Positions 39,601 through 50,967 of a stretch of 64,000 nucleotides of DNA are shown here, piece after piece. A model generated the notes under the pieces. It was not told the origin of the DNA, did not search any database, and was given only the letters and a program-made list of their open reading frames with translations. This DNA is from Paramecium sonneborni (taxonomy: Eukaryota > Ciliophora > Oligohymenophorea > Peniculida > Parameciidae), in NCBI GenBank assembly GCA_905182985.1, contig CAJJDN010000001.1:500157-564156 (forward strand). The letters are read 5' to 3'. The translations under genes were made by a program, and so were the position numbers. Numbering within the stretch: the first letter of the stretch is position 1; each line of letters starts with the position of its first letter.

Positions 39601-40166
39601 AAGTCTTAGATTAATTATAACTATTATTTTGATATTTTTTTAGCAAATGGGGATAATTATTTAATTTTTTAAATGAATTTTCTTGCTAAATGCATTCTAT
39701 TAGTTAATTTAGAAAAAATCTTTGAGAAATGTTTACTTTTTCTTTTTGGTGATTTAGATGATTAAATAACTGGACTGATCACAGTTTTACTTTTTCTATG
39801 ATCCTCTGATTCTCCTAATTTTTTAAATTCAATATTTGGACTATCCAGAGGAATTAAATCATCTCTAAGAGATTGTTTCAAAGGTGATACTTCTGAGATT
39901 TCTAAACTATTATGCCGATACTATTTTGATGTCTTACTTTCTTTACTCTTGTTTTCTTTATGACTATCAGGAAAGGTTTTATTTTGAATTACTTAATCTG
40001 GTTTAATACCCTCAAAATCTATAAATGCCAATATTTATTCTTCATTTGGTCTCCTTACTTACATCAAATTTTAATTATTTAGTTCATTTAGATAATGATC
40101 AAGACCATTCTAATGACTATCTCCTGACATATTGATTGAACCAGAACTTACAGGTTGTAAATTCAT
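36672..40166 (-). CDS. Six-helix potassium channel with CNBD-like domain
   Basis: The span is about 3.5 kb with several short introns that I did not all place. The first 190 residues are hydrophilic and Ser/Lys-rich. Membrane core: IFYSLDIVLGFRTGYYENGE, YFFVDLFSILPILI, a weakly charged S4 (IVNCLSFLRSNALNRVYH) and the selectivity filter MTMTTVGYGDLTPANPEEA, followed by S6 FIASVVFAYSINTIGMII. The cyclic-nucleotide-binding-fold domain reads RVAPNSYVIENGTHDGIALY, LVSGEAEMFVDLQDRKLYIG and GEVFGHGPFFKNSAHAYSI; the canonical R-x-A pair of the phosphate cassette is absent, as in KCNH channels. The C-terminal 400 residues are Gln/Ser/Asn-rich with poly-Gln. Such channels repolarise the ciliate membrane; nucleotide gating is uncertain. 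Confidence 0.85.
37290..37325. repeat. ATT/TAA trinucleotide repeat inside the K+ channel gene
   Basis: An interrupted trinucleotide run. In the frame that continues into coherent protein (HKSSSQSSSGNIPQSSIG on the minus strand) it reads TAA and therefore encodes poly-Gln. A frame that reads it as poly-Asn is a shadow. A similar run lies at 37636-37664. Confidence 0.7.
37636..37664. repeat. ATT/TAA trinucleotide microsatellite in the K+ channel gene
   Basis: About nine ATT units within the channel's C-terminal coding region. Likely to vary in length between strains and paralogues; it falls in a disordered, Gln-rich segment. Confidence 0.7.
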
Positions 40167-40183
40167 AATTTATTTATAATAAA

Positions 40184-40957
40184 ATGTAAACTTGGGATTC
40201 TGAATTACCACACACAATTCAAAAGAAATTGAGTATTTTATTAGAATAACGATAAAATCTTTAACAATAGGAGAATCAATTGAAATAAAAAGACTTGTTG
40301 TTTACTCATAAGAAATCATTGTCCAAATTACAAAATCAAAATTAACAGACAGTTGAAACTCTTCTTGAAAATGAAAAAAGTGAGTTAATTGATATTTTTG
40401 ATTAAGAATTGATCAATCAAAATTCTAGAAGATATTCATCTAGAAGAATGCCTACTTTAGAGTAATCTGCTATTTCATTTTAAGAGCAATCAGCTGTATT
40501 TCATAAATCTACTAAAACTAATAGATCAGCATCAACTAATCTATCATACTTTAATACTTAATCTCCTTAAAGATTATCCAAATTCAAAGTCGATAACAAT
40601 ACAAGTAGAATACAAGATCAAGATTAAACTATTAAATAACTTTAATCTATTGTTGCAGATTAATAAGAAAAGTCTCTTATTTAAAATTAAGAAATCTAAA
40701 TGTTGAAAGAAAAAAATTAATCATTGATAAGATAATTAGAAATTAGTGAAAAAAATTTCATTAAATTTTAAAAATAAACTGATTTATTCAAAGAAAATTT
40801 AGTAGAGAAATTGAAGTCCTATGCTCAAAAATTAGAAGTTTTGAATGAAAATGAAGAAAAAATTATCATGATGCAAAAAGAGAATGCAAGATTAAAATAA
40901 GAAAAGGAAGAATTATTATTTCTTATGAGAAATAATAACATAGGAATTAGAAAATGA
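40184..40957 (+). CDS. Coiled-coil protein, 257 residues, unknown
   Basis: A single intron-free exon of exactly 258 codons. An N-terminal coiled coil (HTIQKKLSILLEQRQNLQQQ) is followed by a Ser/Arg-rich linker (INQNSRRYSSRRMPTLEQSA; STKTNRSASTNLSYF), then a second Gln/Glu/Lys coiled coil (KSYAQKLEVLNENEEKIIMM; ENARLKQEKEELLFLMRNN). No membrane segment or enzyme motif. It probably oligomerises; function unknown. It starts 18 bp from the divergent K+ channel gene, so their regulatory DNA must overlap the coding starts. Confidence 0.7.
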
Positions 40958-41593
40958 CCAAATTAATTTATTTATTGTATATATATACATAAATATAACT
41001 AAAAAACATAGTTAATCTTAAATTCAAACAAATTGAATCAAAATTTATTGTAATTTAAGAAATTTATTTTCTTTCCATTTCCTTAAAAAACAAAGTAACC
41101 GTTATATATTATTAGAAACTATTAATTTGAATTAAATCTTAAATTCCACAGATAATACCTTTTACCAATTTTTTCTTGCATACAATTAGCATATATCAAA
41201 CACCTACAACCAAAAATTTGGTTATTTTATAGATAATATTGTTTATTATTTTTTATCATAATTTAGCTTCTCATTTTAAAATTTATAATCATACTCAAAC
41301 TAAATTTCCACTTTTATATCTTTTGAATAATTTTCATTTTAGACTAAAAGTTCTTGTGATGAAATAATAAATCTAAGTATGCTAAAGACTCCTTTTAAAT
41401 AATTTCAGCAAACAAAAATAATAAACCAATGTTATTGTTAATAGAATAAAAATACTTTGTTGCTTAAATATTATTAATAAATAAGTAATTTTTTTACAAT
41501 GTTCCTTTTTTCCCTAAATTAGACATAGTTTTTATGAATTTTTGTATCAATAATATTATTTTAATCTTAAATATTACTTAGACTTACATTTTT
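40958..41593. other. Intergenic AT-rich stretch
   Basis: No coherent coding frame or joinable exons. It ends where the duplicated 969-bp block begins. Confidence 0.5.
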
Positions 41594-42562
41594 AGCAATA
41601 GTTCAATAAAGTAACTTCACAAATTGTAAAATAAAGAAAATTGCAAAAATTAAATTTTTGAAAACTAAAGATTTATAATAATTTACTCTTTTTTTATAAA
41701 TTCCATTTGTTTTTTTAGATTTTTAATAAGATAATTAAAGAAAACTTTTTGAAATAAATCAAATTTTTTAATTGAATAAGAATTAATTTGATGTCATTAT
41801 TTGAATAGACCTTCATCTTAAATTTTAAATCTATTATCTCTTTATAATCTTTCTTCTATCTTGATTTATATTTAATTTATGTTTGATTGATTGATAATTT
41901 AATTTTATAAAGAGAGTGATAAAATGTAAGTTCTTAGAGAGTGATAGGATATAAGTATTTAAAAAGAAATAGGAATTGGATGATGAATTAGTTATTCTGA
42001 TATTTATCATTATATCATGAATCTTAAAAATATGTATATAGAATGAAATGGTATTCAAGAATTAAGATTATAAAAGAACCCAATAGATTTGATTTTATGT
42101 CATTCTTTAATATAAATTAATGAATTAATATACTCAGTTAAAATAAATAAAATTTTTGATACATGCTTATGTGAAAATTTGAAGTTTGTTTATATTAAAT
42201 TCATATAATAATATAAAATTTAATCATATGACAGAAAGAGAGGAATCTATGAAATACTATCATTCAAGAGAATCTGAAAATGATGAGTACAAAAAGCCTA
42301 GTGTTGCAATGATGAGCATTGTTTTAAATTAACCACATCCAGTATGTATTACAAAGCTATTTTTTATGCAAAAAACATAGATTTTAAAGCAGTTAGCCAG
42401 AGAAAATAGATTGATATTGAATAAAATCAGGGACCTTTGGTATAAAAATAAAAAATTATCAAAAGTTAACTGATAAACCAAAATGTTTACAAGCAGTAAA
42501 AAAAGAATTTAGCAGAGAGGAACTTGAAGAATAAGATGGAAAAGTTCGAAAAATAAGAAGCC
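41594..42562. repeat. First copy of a 969-bp perfect direct duplication (probable assembly overlap)
   Basis: This block is repeated at 42564-43532 without any difference that I could find by reading both copies. The two are separated by a single N at 42563. It includes a stretch without genes and the 5' end of the cyclase gene, whose first copy (ATG equivalents at 42228 and 42344) stops dead at the N. A one-N join with identical flanks is the signature of two contig ends that should have been merged. Confidence 0.9.
42344..42562 (+). pseudogene. Truncated duplicate of the cyclase gene 5' end
   Basis: Identical to 43314-43532 and cut by the N at 42563. It carries the start region and the first intron of the cyclase gene and nothing more. 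It is almost certainly the same locus represented twice by the assembly, not a biological pseudogene, and should not be counted as a gene. Confidence 0.8.
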
Positions 42563-42563
42563 N

Positions 42564-43532
42564 AGCAATAGTTCAATAAAGTAACTTCACAAATTGTAAA
42601 ATAAAGAAAATTGCAAAAATTAAATTTTTGAAAACTAAAGATTTATAATAATTTACTCTTTTTTTATAAATTCCATTTGTTTTTTTAGATTTTTAATAAG
42701 ATAATTAAAGAAAACTTTTTGAAATAAATCAAATTTTTTAATTGAATAAGAATTAATTTGATGTCATTATTTGAATAGACCTTCATCTTAAATTTTAAAT
42801 CTATTATCTCTTTATAATCTTTCTTCTATCTTGATTTATATTTAATTTATGTTTGATTGATTGATAATTTAATTTTATAAAGAGAGTGATAAAATGTAAG
42901 TTCTTAGAGAGTGATAGGATATAAGTATTTAAAAAGAAATAGGAATTGGATGATGAATTAGTTATTCTGATATTTATCATTATATCATGAATCTTAAAAA
43001 TATGTATATAGAATGAAATGGTATTCAAGAATTAAGATTATAAAAGAACCCAATAGATTTGATTTTATGTCATTCTTTAATATAAATTAATGAATTAATA
43101 TACTCAGTTAAAATAAATAAAATTTTTGATACATGCTTATGTGAAAATTTGAAGTTTGTTTATATTAAATTCATATAATAATATAAAATTTAATCATATG
43201 ACAGAAAGAGAGGAATCTATGAAATACTATCATTCAAGAGAATCTGAAAATGATGAGTACAAAAAGCCTAGTGTTGCAATGATGAGCATTGTTTTAAATT
43301 AACCACATCCAGTATGTATTACAAAGCTATTTTTTATGCAAAAAACATAGATTTTAAAGCAGTTAGCCAGAGAAAATAGATTGATATTGAATAAAATCAG
43401 GGACCTTTGGTATAAAAATAAAAAATTATCAAAAGTTAACTGATAAACCAAAATGTTTACAAGCAGTAAAAAAAGAATTTAGCAGAGAGGAACTTGAAGA
43501 ATAAGATGGAAAAGTTCGAAAAATAAGAAGCC
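42564..43532. repeat. Second copy of the 969-bp direct duplication
   Basis: Identical to 41594-42562. This copy runs without interruption into the rest of the cyclase gene and is the copy to keep. Confidence 0.9.
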
Positions 43533-46500
43533 CATCAAGTGTAGCAGAAATAAATGAATAAAAGTCAAATAAAAGTCCAATGAGTGTAAAAAGTAGTAGA
43601 AGTGGAAAACCAATGAGTATTCAAATTTTGAATAAAGAGTCAAAGAAGAGATAGATGAAAAGAAATAATAGCAGAATTAATGCAAGATTGTAGAAAATAT
43701 AAAACATAAAATAAACATCTGCAATTTAGAAATTCGTTTCTTAAATTATTGAAGGATGGACATTCTCAATTTTGATGGCGATTGTAACAATTTATGCACT
43801 TTTTGGAGATGATATAAGAATCTTAACAGTAAATAAAGATTAAGATGATATATTCTTTATTCTCACAATAATCAGCATGTCTTTTTTTACAATAGAAATA
43901 ATCTTAACATCAATAGCAAACCCAAATTATATCTTAAATGTAATTAATTAAGTGTTAAGATTAGTTTTATTTTTGTCTTGATGTAATTTCGACTGCAACA
44001 ATGATTTTGGATATTGGATGGGTAACAGATTTATGGTATGGTGATGAAGGAGACATAGGAAATGCAGCTACTATTAAGGCTTTGGGAAGGGCATCCAGAG
44101 TTGCTAGAAAAGCTGCAAGAGTAATTAGAATTATCCGTCTTGTTAGGCTTGTTAAATTATATAAACATGCTAGATAATAATATGAAAAAGAACAATAACG
44201 AAAGATTCTCTCAGATATATTAAAATAAAATAGATTATTAAGTGATGAAAATCAAAAGCTTTAATAATAATAATAATTTAATGAACAATAATAATCATAA
44301 TAATACAAAATGAATTCCTCACCTTAAAAAATAAATTAAATTTAAAGAAATGCTTCTTTTCCATCACCTCTTCCATCTGGTGGGCAATAATTTAAAATTA
44401 GTGATGATAAATAAGAGTAGAGTGAATTATAATAGTTAGTTAAAGAAAATCGTAAACCATTTTTAGGATAAACTTAATAATAATAGAATGCTTAATAAAA
44501 CTGTTAAGTTAATAATTCTTAGCTGTCAATTTAATAGGCAGAGTAAAGTAGTTCTGAATAATTAAAATAGAGTCAACAATCTTTATAGATAACTCAAAAT
44601 TTTCAAGAAAGCAATGTGGGTTCTCGATTGTCAGATTTAGTGATGAGAAGAGTTATTACAATAATTTTAGCAATTTTAATTAGTATACCCGTTTTAACTT
44701 TAGATACTTATCAAGAAACTTTAAATTCTTATGATTCTGGTATTTTTAGAATAGGTTAATTTAGAAATCATCAACAACTTATTGAGATCTTAACAAAATA
44801 ATATGTTGAATTTCATCAGGAAGAGTTATTCCCAATTTTGGCTGTATTTATCATAAGAAACAATGTAACAGATAAATTACCAAAATTAAATGAGACAAAT
44901 TTTGAAGTATTCAATTATTCTCGAAATTCAGAATGGTTTGAAGCAACAAATTAGGGTATAGATGAATATCGTTTTTCTGATAAGTAATATTATGCTGCAG
45001 TAGATGAAAATGATTAATTGATAACATGTTCAGTAGGTGATTTAGTAGAATATAATTAAACAAATGCAATTTTATCAATATTTTAGACAATATTTGTATG
45101 TATAGTATTGGCATCAAGTGCAATATTATTTAATAAGAATGTAAATGAATTGGTGATAGAGCCAATAGAGAAAATGATGCAGAAGATAGAATTAATAGCT
45201 TAGAATCCATTGGAGGCAGTGAATATAGAGGAATAAGATGATATAATAATGGAGAGATTAGAATAGAATGAAGATCATGTGAAAATAAAAGAAAAGGTTA
45301 TAGAGAAATAAATGGAGACATATATTTTATAAAGGTTGATAATGAAAGTAGGAGCATTATTGGCAGTTGGATTTGGTGAAGCAGGTTCTGAAATAATAGC
45401 AGAGAATATAAAGAAAGGAGGTAGTGTAGATCCAATGTTACCAGGAAAGAAAATAATGGCTATATTTGGATTTTGTGATATTAGAAATTTTACAGATGCA
45501 ACAGAAGTATTATAAGAAGATGTAATGGTATTTGTAAATGAAATAGCAGAGATTGTTCATTCAACAGTTAATTATTATGGTGGATCAGCAAATAAGAATA
45601 TTGGTGATGCATTTTTATTAGTATGGAAATATTTACCAATGGAATATCATGTGAATCCATTAAATACATCTAAGTTAATTGTAAAAACGGACCATTAAAT
45701 AAAATAAAAAGGAGATATGGCAGTATTGGCATTTTTAAAAATAATTACATCAATTTCAATATCAAAGAAGTTAGAGAAATATAAGAAACATGTTGGTTTG
45801 AATGAAAGAATGAAAGATTATTCTGTAAAAATGGGATTTGGATTACATATGGGATGGGGTATAGAAGGAGCAATAGGTTCATCTTTTAAAATAGATGCTT
45901 CTTATTTAAGTCCTAATGTTAATATGGCATCTAGATTAGAAGCTGCTACTAAATAGTTTGGTTCAATTATTTTAATTAGTGGTGTATTAAAATAATATCT
46001 AACTGATGAATGTCAAAAATAATTAAGATTAATCGATATAGTTACTGTTAAAGGAAGTGTTGAACCAGTTGAAATTCATACTATAGATATGTCAATAAAG
46101 AATCTTATTTAAAAGACAAAAGTATTAAAAGACAAATTTGATACAAGCAAGATGAATCAAAAAGAATAAAAACAGTTTAGAGTACTTAATAGATTCAAAA
46201 GAGATGAATTATAAAAAAATGTAATAAATGAGAAAGTTAATGTGGCTGATCAATTTCATACTGATGAAGAACTTATATATTCAAGAGAACCATTTACAAA
46301 AGTATTCATATTATTTTATTTAATAATCTGTATAGGAATTCTATTAAACCTGGAATGAAGGGTTCTAATATTATATCAAAGGCTAATGGGATAAAGCATA
46401 ATCTATCTTCCAAAAAACCTTGGTATTATTTTACATTTAATTTTAAAGTGTATGATTCCTGAACATAAGGATGGTCCTTCTAATACACTCTTAGATGTAA

Positions 46501-46565
46501 TACATACAAATAGTGCAAAGGCTCCACATGATTGGAAAGGATATAGAGAGCTTACAGAAAAATGA
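43314..46565 (+). CDS. Voltage-sensor-domain class III nucleotide cyclase (adenylyl cyclase-like)
   Basis: The protein has about 1046 residues and introns of 26, 25, 34 and 26 nt. Four N-terminal helices form a voltage-sensor-like module: GWTFSILMAIVTIYALFGDD, ILTIISMSFFTIEIILTS, FYFCLDVISTATMIL and an S4 RASRVARKAARVIRIIRLVR with basic residues every third position. No pore filter is seen. A Gln-rich linker, a helix (RRVITIILAILISIPVLTL), a sensor-like external loop of about 130 residues and another helix (FQTIFVCIVLASSAILF) lead to the catalytic domain: FGFCDIRNFT and NKNIGDAFLLVW carry the metal Asp pair and adenine-selecting Lys, and NVNMASRLEAATK the transition-state Asn and Arg. The upstream ATG at 43198 gives an incompatible frame, so 43314 was preferred; the 5' end remains uncertain. 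Confidence 0.85.
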
Positions 46566-46697
46566 ATGTTTTTTCATTTTACATTTATTACTATAAGCAT
46601 CTTTATTTTTATAAGTATTTTATCTTATTTCAACTACATTTTCAATTAAATACATTCATCTTAATCAAAATAAAGAGATAGTTTTATTATTTATTTA

Positions 46698-47393
46698 ATG
46701 AATTCTCAAGCATAACTCAAATAGGATAATAAAAAATAGATTCACTTATCTCGTCCTTCCTCTAGAAATAATAGTTTTCTTCCTGAAATCCTTTAAACAC
46801 CTTCACAAAATTAATTTCAAAAATTACAAACCAACTCCATTTTCAATTCTTCAAAAGGAATGGATTAGCTTAACTTATTCAAAATTGGATAAGTTGAATC
46901 CAATATAGATCAATTTACATCACGTATGGAAATTTAACGTAAAGAACTTATTAGAGAAATATTTAGATAAGATAAAAAGCATACCTAACTCAAACCATTA
47001 ATAAAATAATAAGAATCAACTCATAGAAACAAAATTAAAAAAGACGATTAAATTGAAGATTAATAAACACAATTAAAAAGCATACTTAAAAGAAAAAGCT
47101 CAAACAGTAGAGAACATACTGATATTTTTGATTTCTTTGAATTAGATAATTAGGATTTAAAATAATAATAATAAAAACCAAATCTCAATAAACTAAAACA
47201 TAGTAAACAAGTATCACTTAAACCAATAGAAAAAGAAGACTATTCTCCACCATTTAATCCGGGAAAGAAAATTGTTTCTTTTAATAAATAAATTTAAATT
47301 AAAGTTATAGATCCTAATGAAGAAAAGCCTAAATCTAGTTAAAAAACATTTAGAAGGATGTATACTGTTGCAGATCTTCTAGATAAATCATGA
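46698..47393 (+). CDS. Disordered protein with a possible PP1-docking motif, 231 residues
   Basis: A single exon of exactly 232 codons. Gln/Lys/Ser-rich throughout (IHLSRPSSRNNSFLPEILQT), with short helical pieces (RMEIQRKELIREIFRQDKKH) and an acidic patch DIFDFFELDNQD. Near the end, PGKKIVSFNKQIQIKVIDPN contains KIVSF, which fits the RVxF docking consensus of protein phosphatase 1; this is a short motif and may be chance. The tail KTFRRMYTVADLLDKS looks helical. No enzyme or membrane motif. It follows the cyclase by about 130 bp. Confidence 0.6.
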
Positions 47394-47717
47394 TTTCAGT
47401 TATATTAATTATTTTTTTTTACACTTTTTCATAAAATCATCAACATATTCATATTTTTCATTTCTCAAAATACTATCTAAATCATTTAGATTTCTAAAGG
47501 ACTAAAACACAATAAACCGAAAAGTTTAATTTATAAAAAATTTATCTAACTCATAAATCATAATAAAAAATTTTCATTATTCTACTCATTTTGAAAATCT
47601 TTCATTAAATTCAAAGATAACTACTTTAAAATTCTTAGGTAATACATTTTTAAAATAAATTTCTTATGTTAATTTTAATTCATAATTTAAATAATAAACA
47701 ATGAATACTAATGACAT
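47388..47717 (-). CDS. Possible small protein, exon structure unresolved
   Basis: Two coherent pieces occur in one minus-strand frame: ELKLTQEIYFKNVLPKNFKV on the left, and FRFIVFQSFRNLNDLDSILR with NEKYEYVDDFMKKC on the right. The right piece faintly recalls the end of an ABM/EthD-like ferredoxin fold. Two in-frame TGAs between them would have to lie in an intron, but I could not find a GT-AG intron of normal length that joins them. Either a small gene with an unusual intron, a pseudogene, or chance. Confidence 0.3.
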
Positions 47718-48721
47718 TATATATTAGTAATAACAGGAATAATAAGATAAATAACCAAATATATTTGAGAAATTATGTTCTTGCATATACTTTTTTCGCA
47801 AGAAAACCCAAAAAACTAATGAAAAGTATTAACTAGGAATAGATACACCTAAATCACATGTATAATTGAAAAATATAAATATGAGAGCAGAAAAGTTTGT
47901 GTTTTAGATTTAGATGAAACATTAGTCCATAGTTAATTTAAAGCAGATAATGGTTTTGATTTTTCATTAGATGTATTAATGTCTAATATTTATAGATCAT
48001 AGTATAAAGTTAATTGTTTAAAGTTTATGTAACAATAAGACCTGGAGTTGAAAATTTTATTGAGACATTAAGTGAATATTTTGAAGTTATAATGTGGACT
48101 GCTAGTTTAAAAGAATATGCAGATCCTGTTATGGATATTATAGATCCATCAAGAAGAGCATTAACAAGATTATACAGAGATAGTTGTACTTAAATTTAAG
48201 GAGGTTTAACTAAAAATTTGAATAAATTAGGAAGAAGTTTAAAAGATGTTTTAATTATAGATGTAAAATTTAATACATTTTAGAACTCTTAAATGTCATT
48301 TATTTTTTAACCAGAAAATGGATTTTTGATTAAAGATTTCATTACAGATAAAAATGACAATGAACTTGAATCCCTTTTACCTTTTCTCATTTGGTTAAGC
48401 TAAGTATTTCATATTATAAATATTAAGTAAAATGATGTTCGTCCTGTTTCTTAATTATATAAATAATTTCTTATGAATGAAATAACATAAAGAAAACCTT
48501 CAAAAAAACATTTACTTTCTTAATCTATGATTTTAAACAATTAGAATAACATTAAAAAGATTGATATCTAATCATAAAGAACTCATACAGTTAATCATTG
48601 TGATGTAGAAGAATTGGAATTAAGAGCAGAAGCAAATCTAAATTCACCTAATGTTGAAATGAAATTAGAAGAATAGACTGATGATGAAAGTCGTGAAACA
48701 TTTTAAATTAGTAATTGTTGA
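47701..48721 (+). CDS. SCP/Dullard-type HAD phosphatase
   Basis: The protein has 308 residues and introns of 26, 23, 21 and 24 nt. After a Gln-rich start and a Cys-containing basic segment (KLCSCIYFFRKKTQKT) comes the CTD-small-phosphatase fold: nucleophile RKVCVLDLDETLVHSQFKAD, VYVTIRPGVENFIETLSEYF, EVIMWTASLKEYADPVMDII, RRALTRLYRDSCTQIQGGLT, KNLNKLGRSLKDVLIID and PENGFLIKDFITDKND. This is closer to canonical SCP proteins than the enzyme at 29781. The C-terminal 100 residues are polar and probably regulatory. It acts on phospho-Ser in proteins in relatives; the substrate here is unknown. Its start overlaps the doubtful minus-strand ORF. Confidence 0.85.
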
Positions 48722-49126
48722 TTCTATTTCACTATTTAATCACTTTTATTCCCATTATTTTTGAATTTCATAATATTTTTAATCATTTATTTAGTTATTC
48801 TAATTTATTTTTTAATCATCAATTATTCATATTATTTTTTAATGATTTTATTTAATTTTTGTGCATTTCTACAAAGCTAAACTTTTGAAAGTTGGCCATT
48901 ATTTTTGTATTTCAAAATCTTTATTAAATTATGATTTTTCATTTTATTATTTAGATGTTTAGTAATTTATTATTATAGTATTTTAATAAATGTGATTTTT
49001 TTTGTAATAAAATCACAGATTCTGAAGATTATTATTATCTAGGAATAGAACTAAAATTAAATTACAACTAACTGGTGTGATAACTAATTAAATATTTATT
49101 ATTAAGGTTTAGTCACATAAATTATA
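48722..49126. other. Intergenic AT-rich stretch
   Basis: About 400 bp with no coherent frame; T-rich after the phosphatase stop, as in 3' flanks elsewhere in this window. Confidence 0.5.
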
Positions 49127-50717
49127 ATGCAAAATTTCCAAGACTTCCTAAATAAATTGAATAATTATAAAGAAATAGACATTCCATGTTATTATAGAAA
49201 TCAATTTAAAACAAAATAAAACTCAATCAATTCTAATTTTTATGAGGCTTCATAAATGTAAATTATAATTTTATATGAGACTTATAAACCAGGATGTCCT
49301 TAAATTAAATAAAAAGTGGGACTAATAAAGTAAATAGATATTTATTTTGATAATGATAAAATATTTCTAGATGAAAAACAAAAAAAATGTTAATCCTGAT
49401 ATTGAAGAATGGAGAGAATTAAAAAGAATATTTGGAATTGAAGAATAAAAATTAAAATAAAAATGGATAACTTTAATAACTCCTATGACCAAAAGCTTAA
49501 TTTGGGAAAAAGAAGAGGATGATATCATAAAATTATAAATGAAGTATGAATAATAAGTTTATTACAAAATAGTGTCAAGAAAGGAAAACATATTTGGACT
49601 GAAATAGCATTAGAATTGTATAATCACAATAACGGTATTTATGTTAGAACTCCAAAATAAATTAGAGAAAGATGGATGAATTATTTGAATCCTATTTTGA
49701 AAAAGTTTAATAAAATATATTTATTTGTATTAGGTCAAGCTGGACAGATTAAGAAGATATTTAATTATTATCTTTGGTTATCAAAAATGGAAAAAAATGG
49801 TCTAAAATTTCTAAAGTATTAAATGGTAGAACAGAAAATTAAGTTAAGAATAGGTAAGTATGAATTAGATTATTAATAGATTTAAAAGTTTAGTTCATCG
49901 AATTTATTAGGAATAAGAAGATGATATTGATGAATTATTGGCAATTAAGTAATATCTTTCAACAAAAATCTCAGCAAGTCCTGATCAATAAAAAAAAGAT
50001 TAAGAAAGTAAATTAACAGAAATTCTTCCAAAATAGAAGGAGAAAGATATAACTGAAATACTTGAAATATAAAAAGTTGAGAAGGATATTTTTAATTAAT
50101 AGAAAAAAGTTAAAATTGAAACTGAAGAATGCGAATAGAATGCAGTAAAGCAAGATAATTATTATAACTATTTACTTTAATAACTTAATAATTAATTTAT
50201 TTTTTCAACCTAAGGAAATTATGACTCATAAAGCTTAGAGAATAGAAGCAGTATATCTGATTTGAATTATTTTGGAAGTTTGTTAAGTTCAGACTTGGAT
50301 GATTAATGTATCGAATAAAATGGAATCAAAACTACAATATTTCCTGATTCACCAAAAATTTAAGATTAATAATTAAACATGTCTAATAATTATATAAAAG
50401 AAACAGGTATTGAAAAAAGTATAAGTAATATATGTGCATTAAATAATAATCTTTTTAATAGATAAGATATTTATAAATCAACTAAAAAATAAATATCAAA
50501 TTTACTTGAATAAAACTCACAAATTAAACCAACATAAATAGTCTATTCTTCTTTATGTTTTGATAGTTCTCATTTGTAAGTAAAATCCACTTTTTAAAGC
50601 CCATTACAATCTTCTACTTAATGTATACAATAATAAGTGCATTTAGAACAATAAAAGTAAAATTAGATATAAGATTATAAAGTAATTAATTTTTAGATAA
50701 TAAGGATTTAGAGTTGA
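49127..50717 (+). CDS. Two-repeat Myb DNA-binding protein
   Basis: About 494 residues. After an N-terminal region ending EEWRELKRIFGIEEQKLKQK, two Myb repeats follow: IWEKEEDDIIKLQMNVKKGK with IWTEIALEL and TPKQIRERWMNYLNP, then SSWTDQEDIQLLSLVIKNGK with KWSKISKVLNGRTENQVKNR. Introns of 29, 29 and 26 nt are firm. To keep frame upstream one more 22-nt intron (from about 49318) is needed, or else there is an indel in an A8 run near 49380. The C-terminal 270 residues are Gln/Ser/Asn-rich (putative activation region). An upstream partial repeat may exist between residues 90 and 130. I infer a nuclear transcription factor like the one at 9848. Confidence 0.85.
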
Positions 50718-50967
50718 AGGAGTGGAATGATAAGAATCTTATTTGGAATTGGAAAAATAAAATAAAATAAGATTAGTAAAATGTAAATGAATGAAATATA
50801 AATTGTATTATAAGTAATTATATATATAATTTAATGTCTTCTTTTACGGGATTTCTTGTGAAAAAAACAATACAAGATTATCCAATCCGATAATAATTGG
50901 GTTATTATTAAGATTTTTAGAGATAGAACTTGACTCTCTATATAAATAAAAAACTTGCAGATATGAG

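Noticed and set aside
41834..43028. Two identical 74-residue minus-strand ORFs (MNTISFYIHIFK...)
   Set aside because: They lie in the duplicated block and are one locus seen twice; the sequence is hydrophobic AT-rich chance coding with no domain.
43198..43313. Start of the cyclase at ATG 43198
   Set aside because: No GT-AG intron of normal length links that frame to the catalytic frame; ATG 43314 gives an exact codon count. An upstream exon is still possible.
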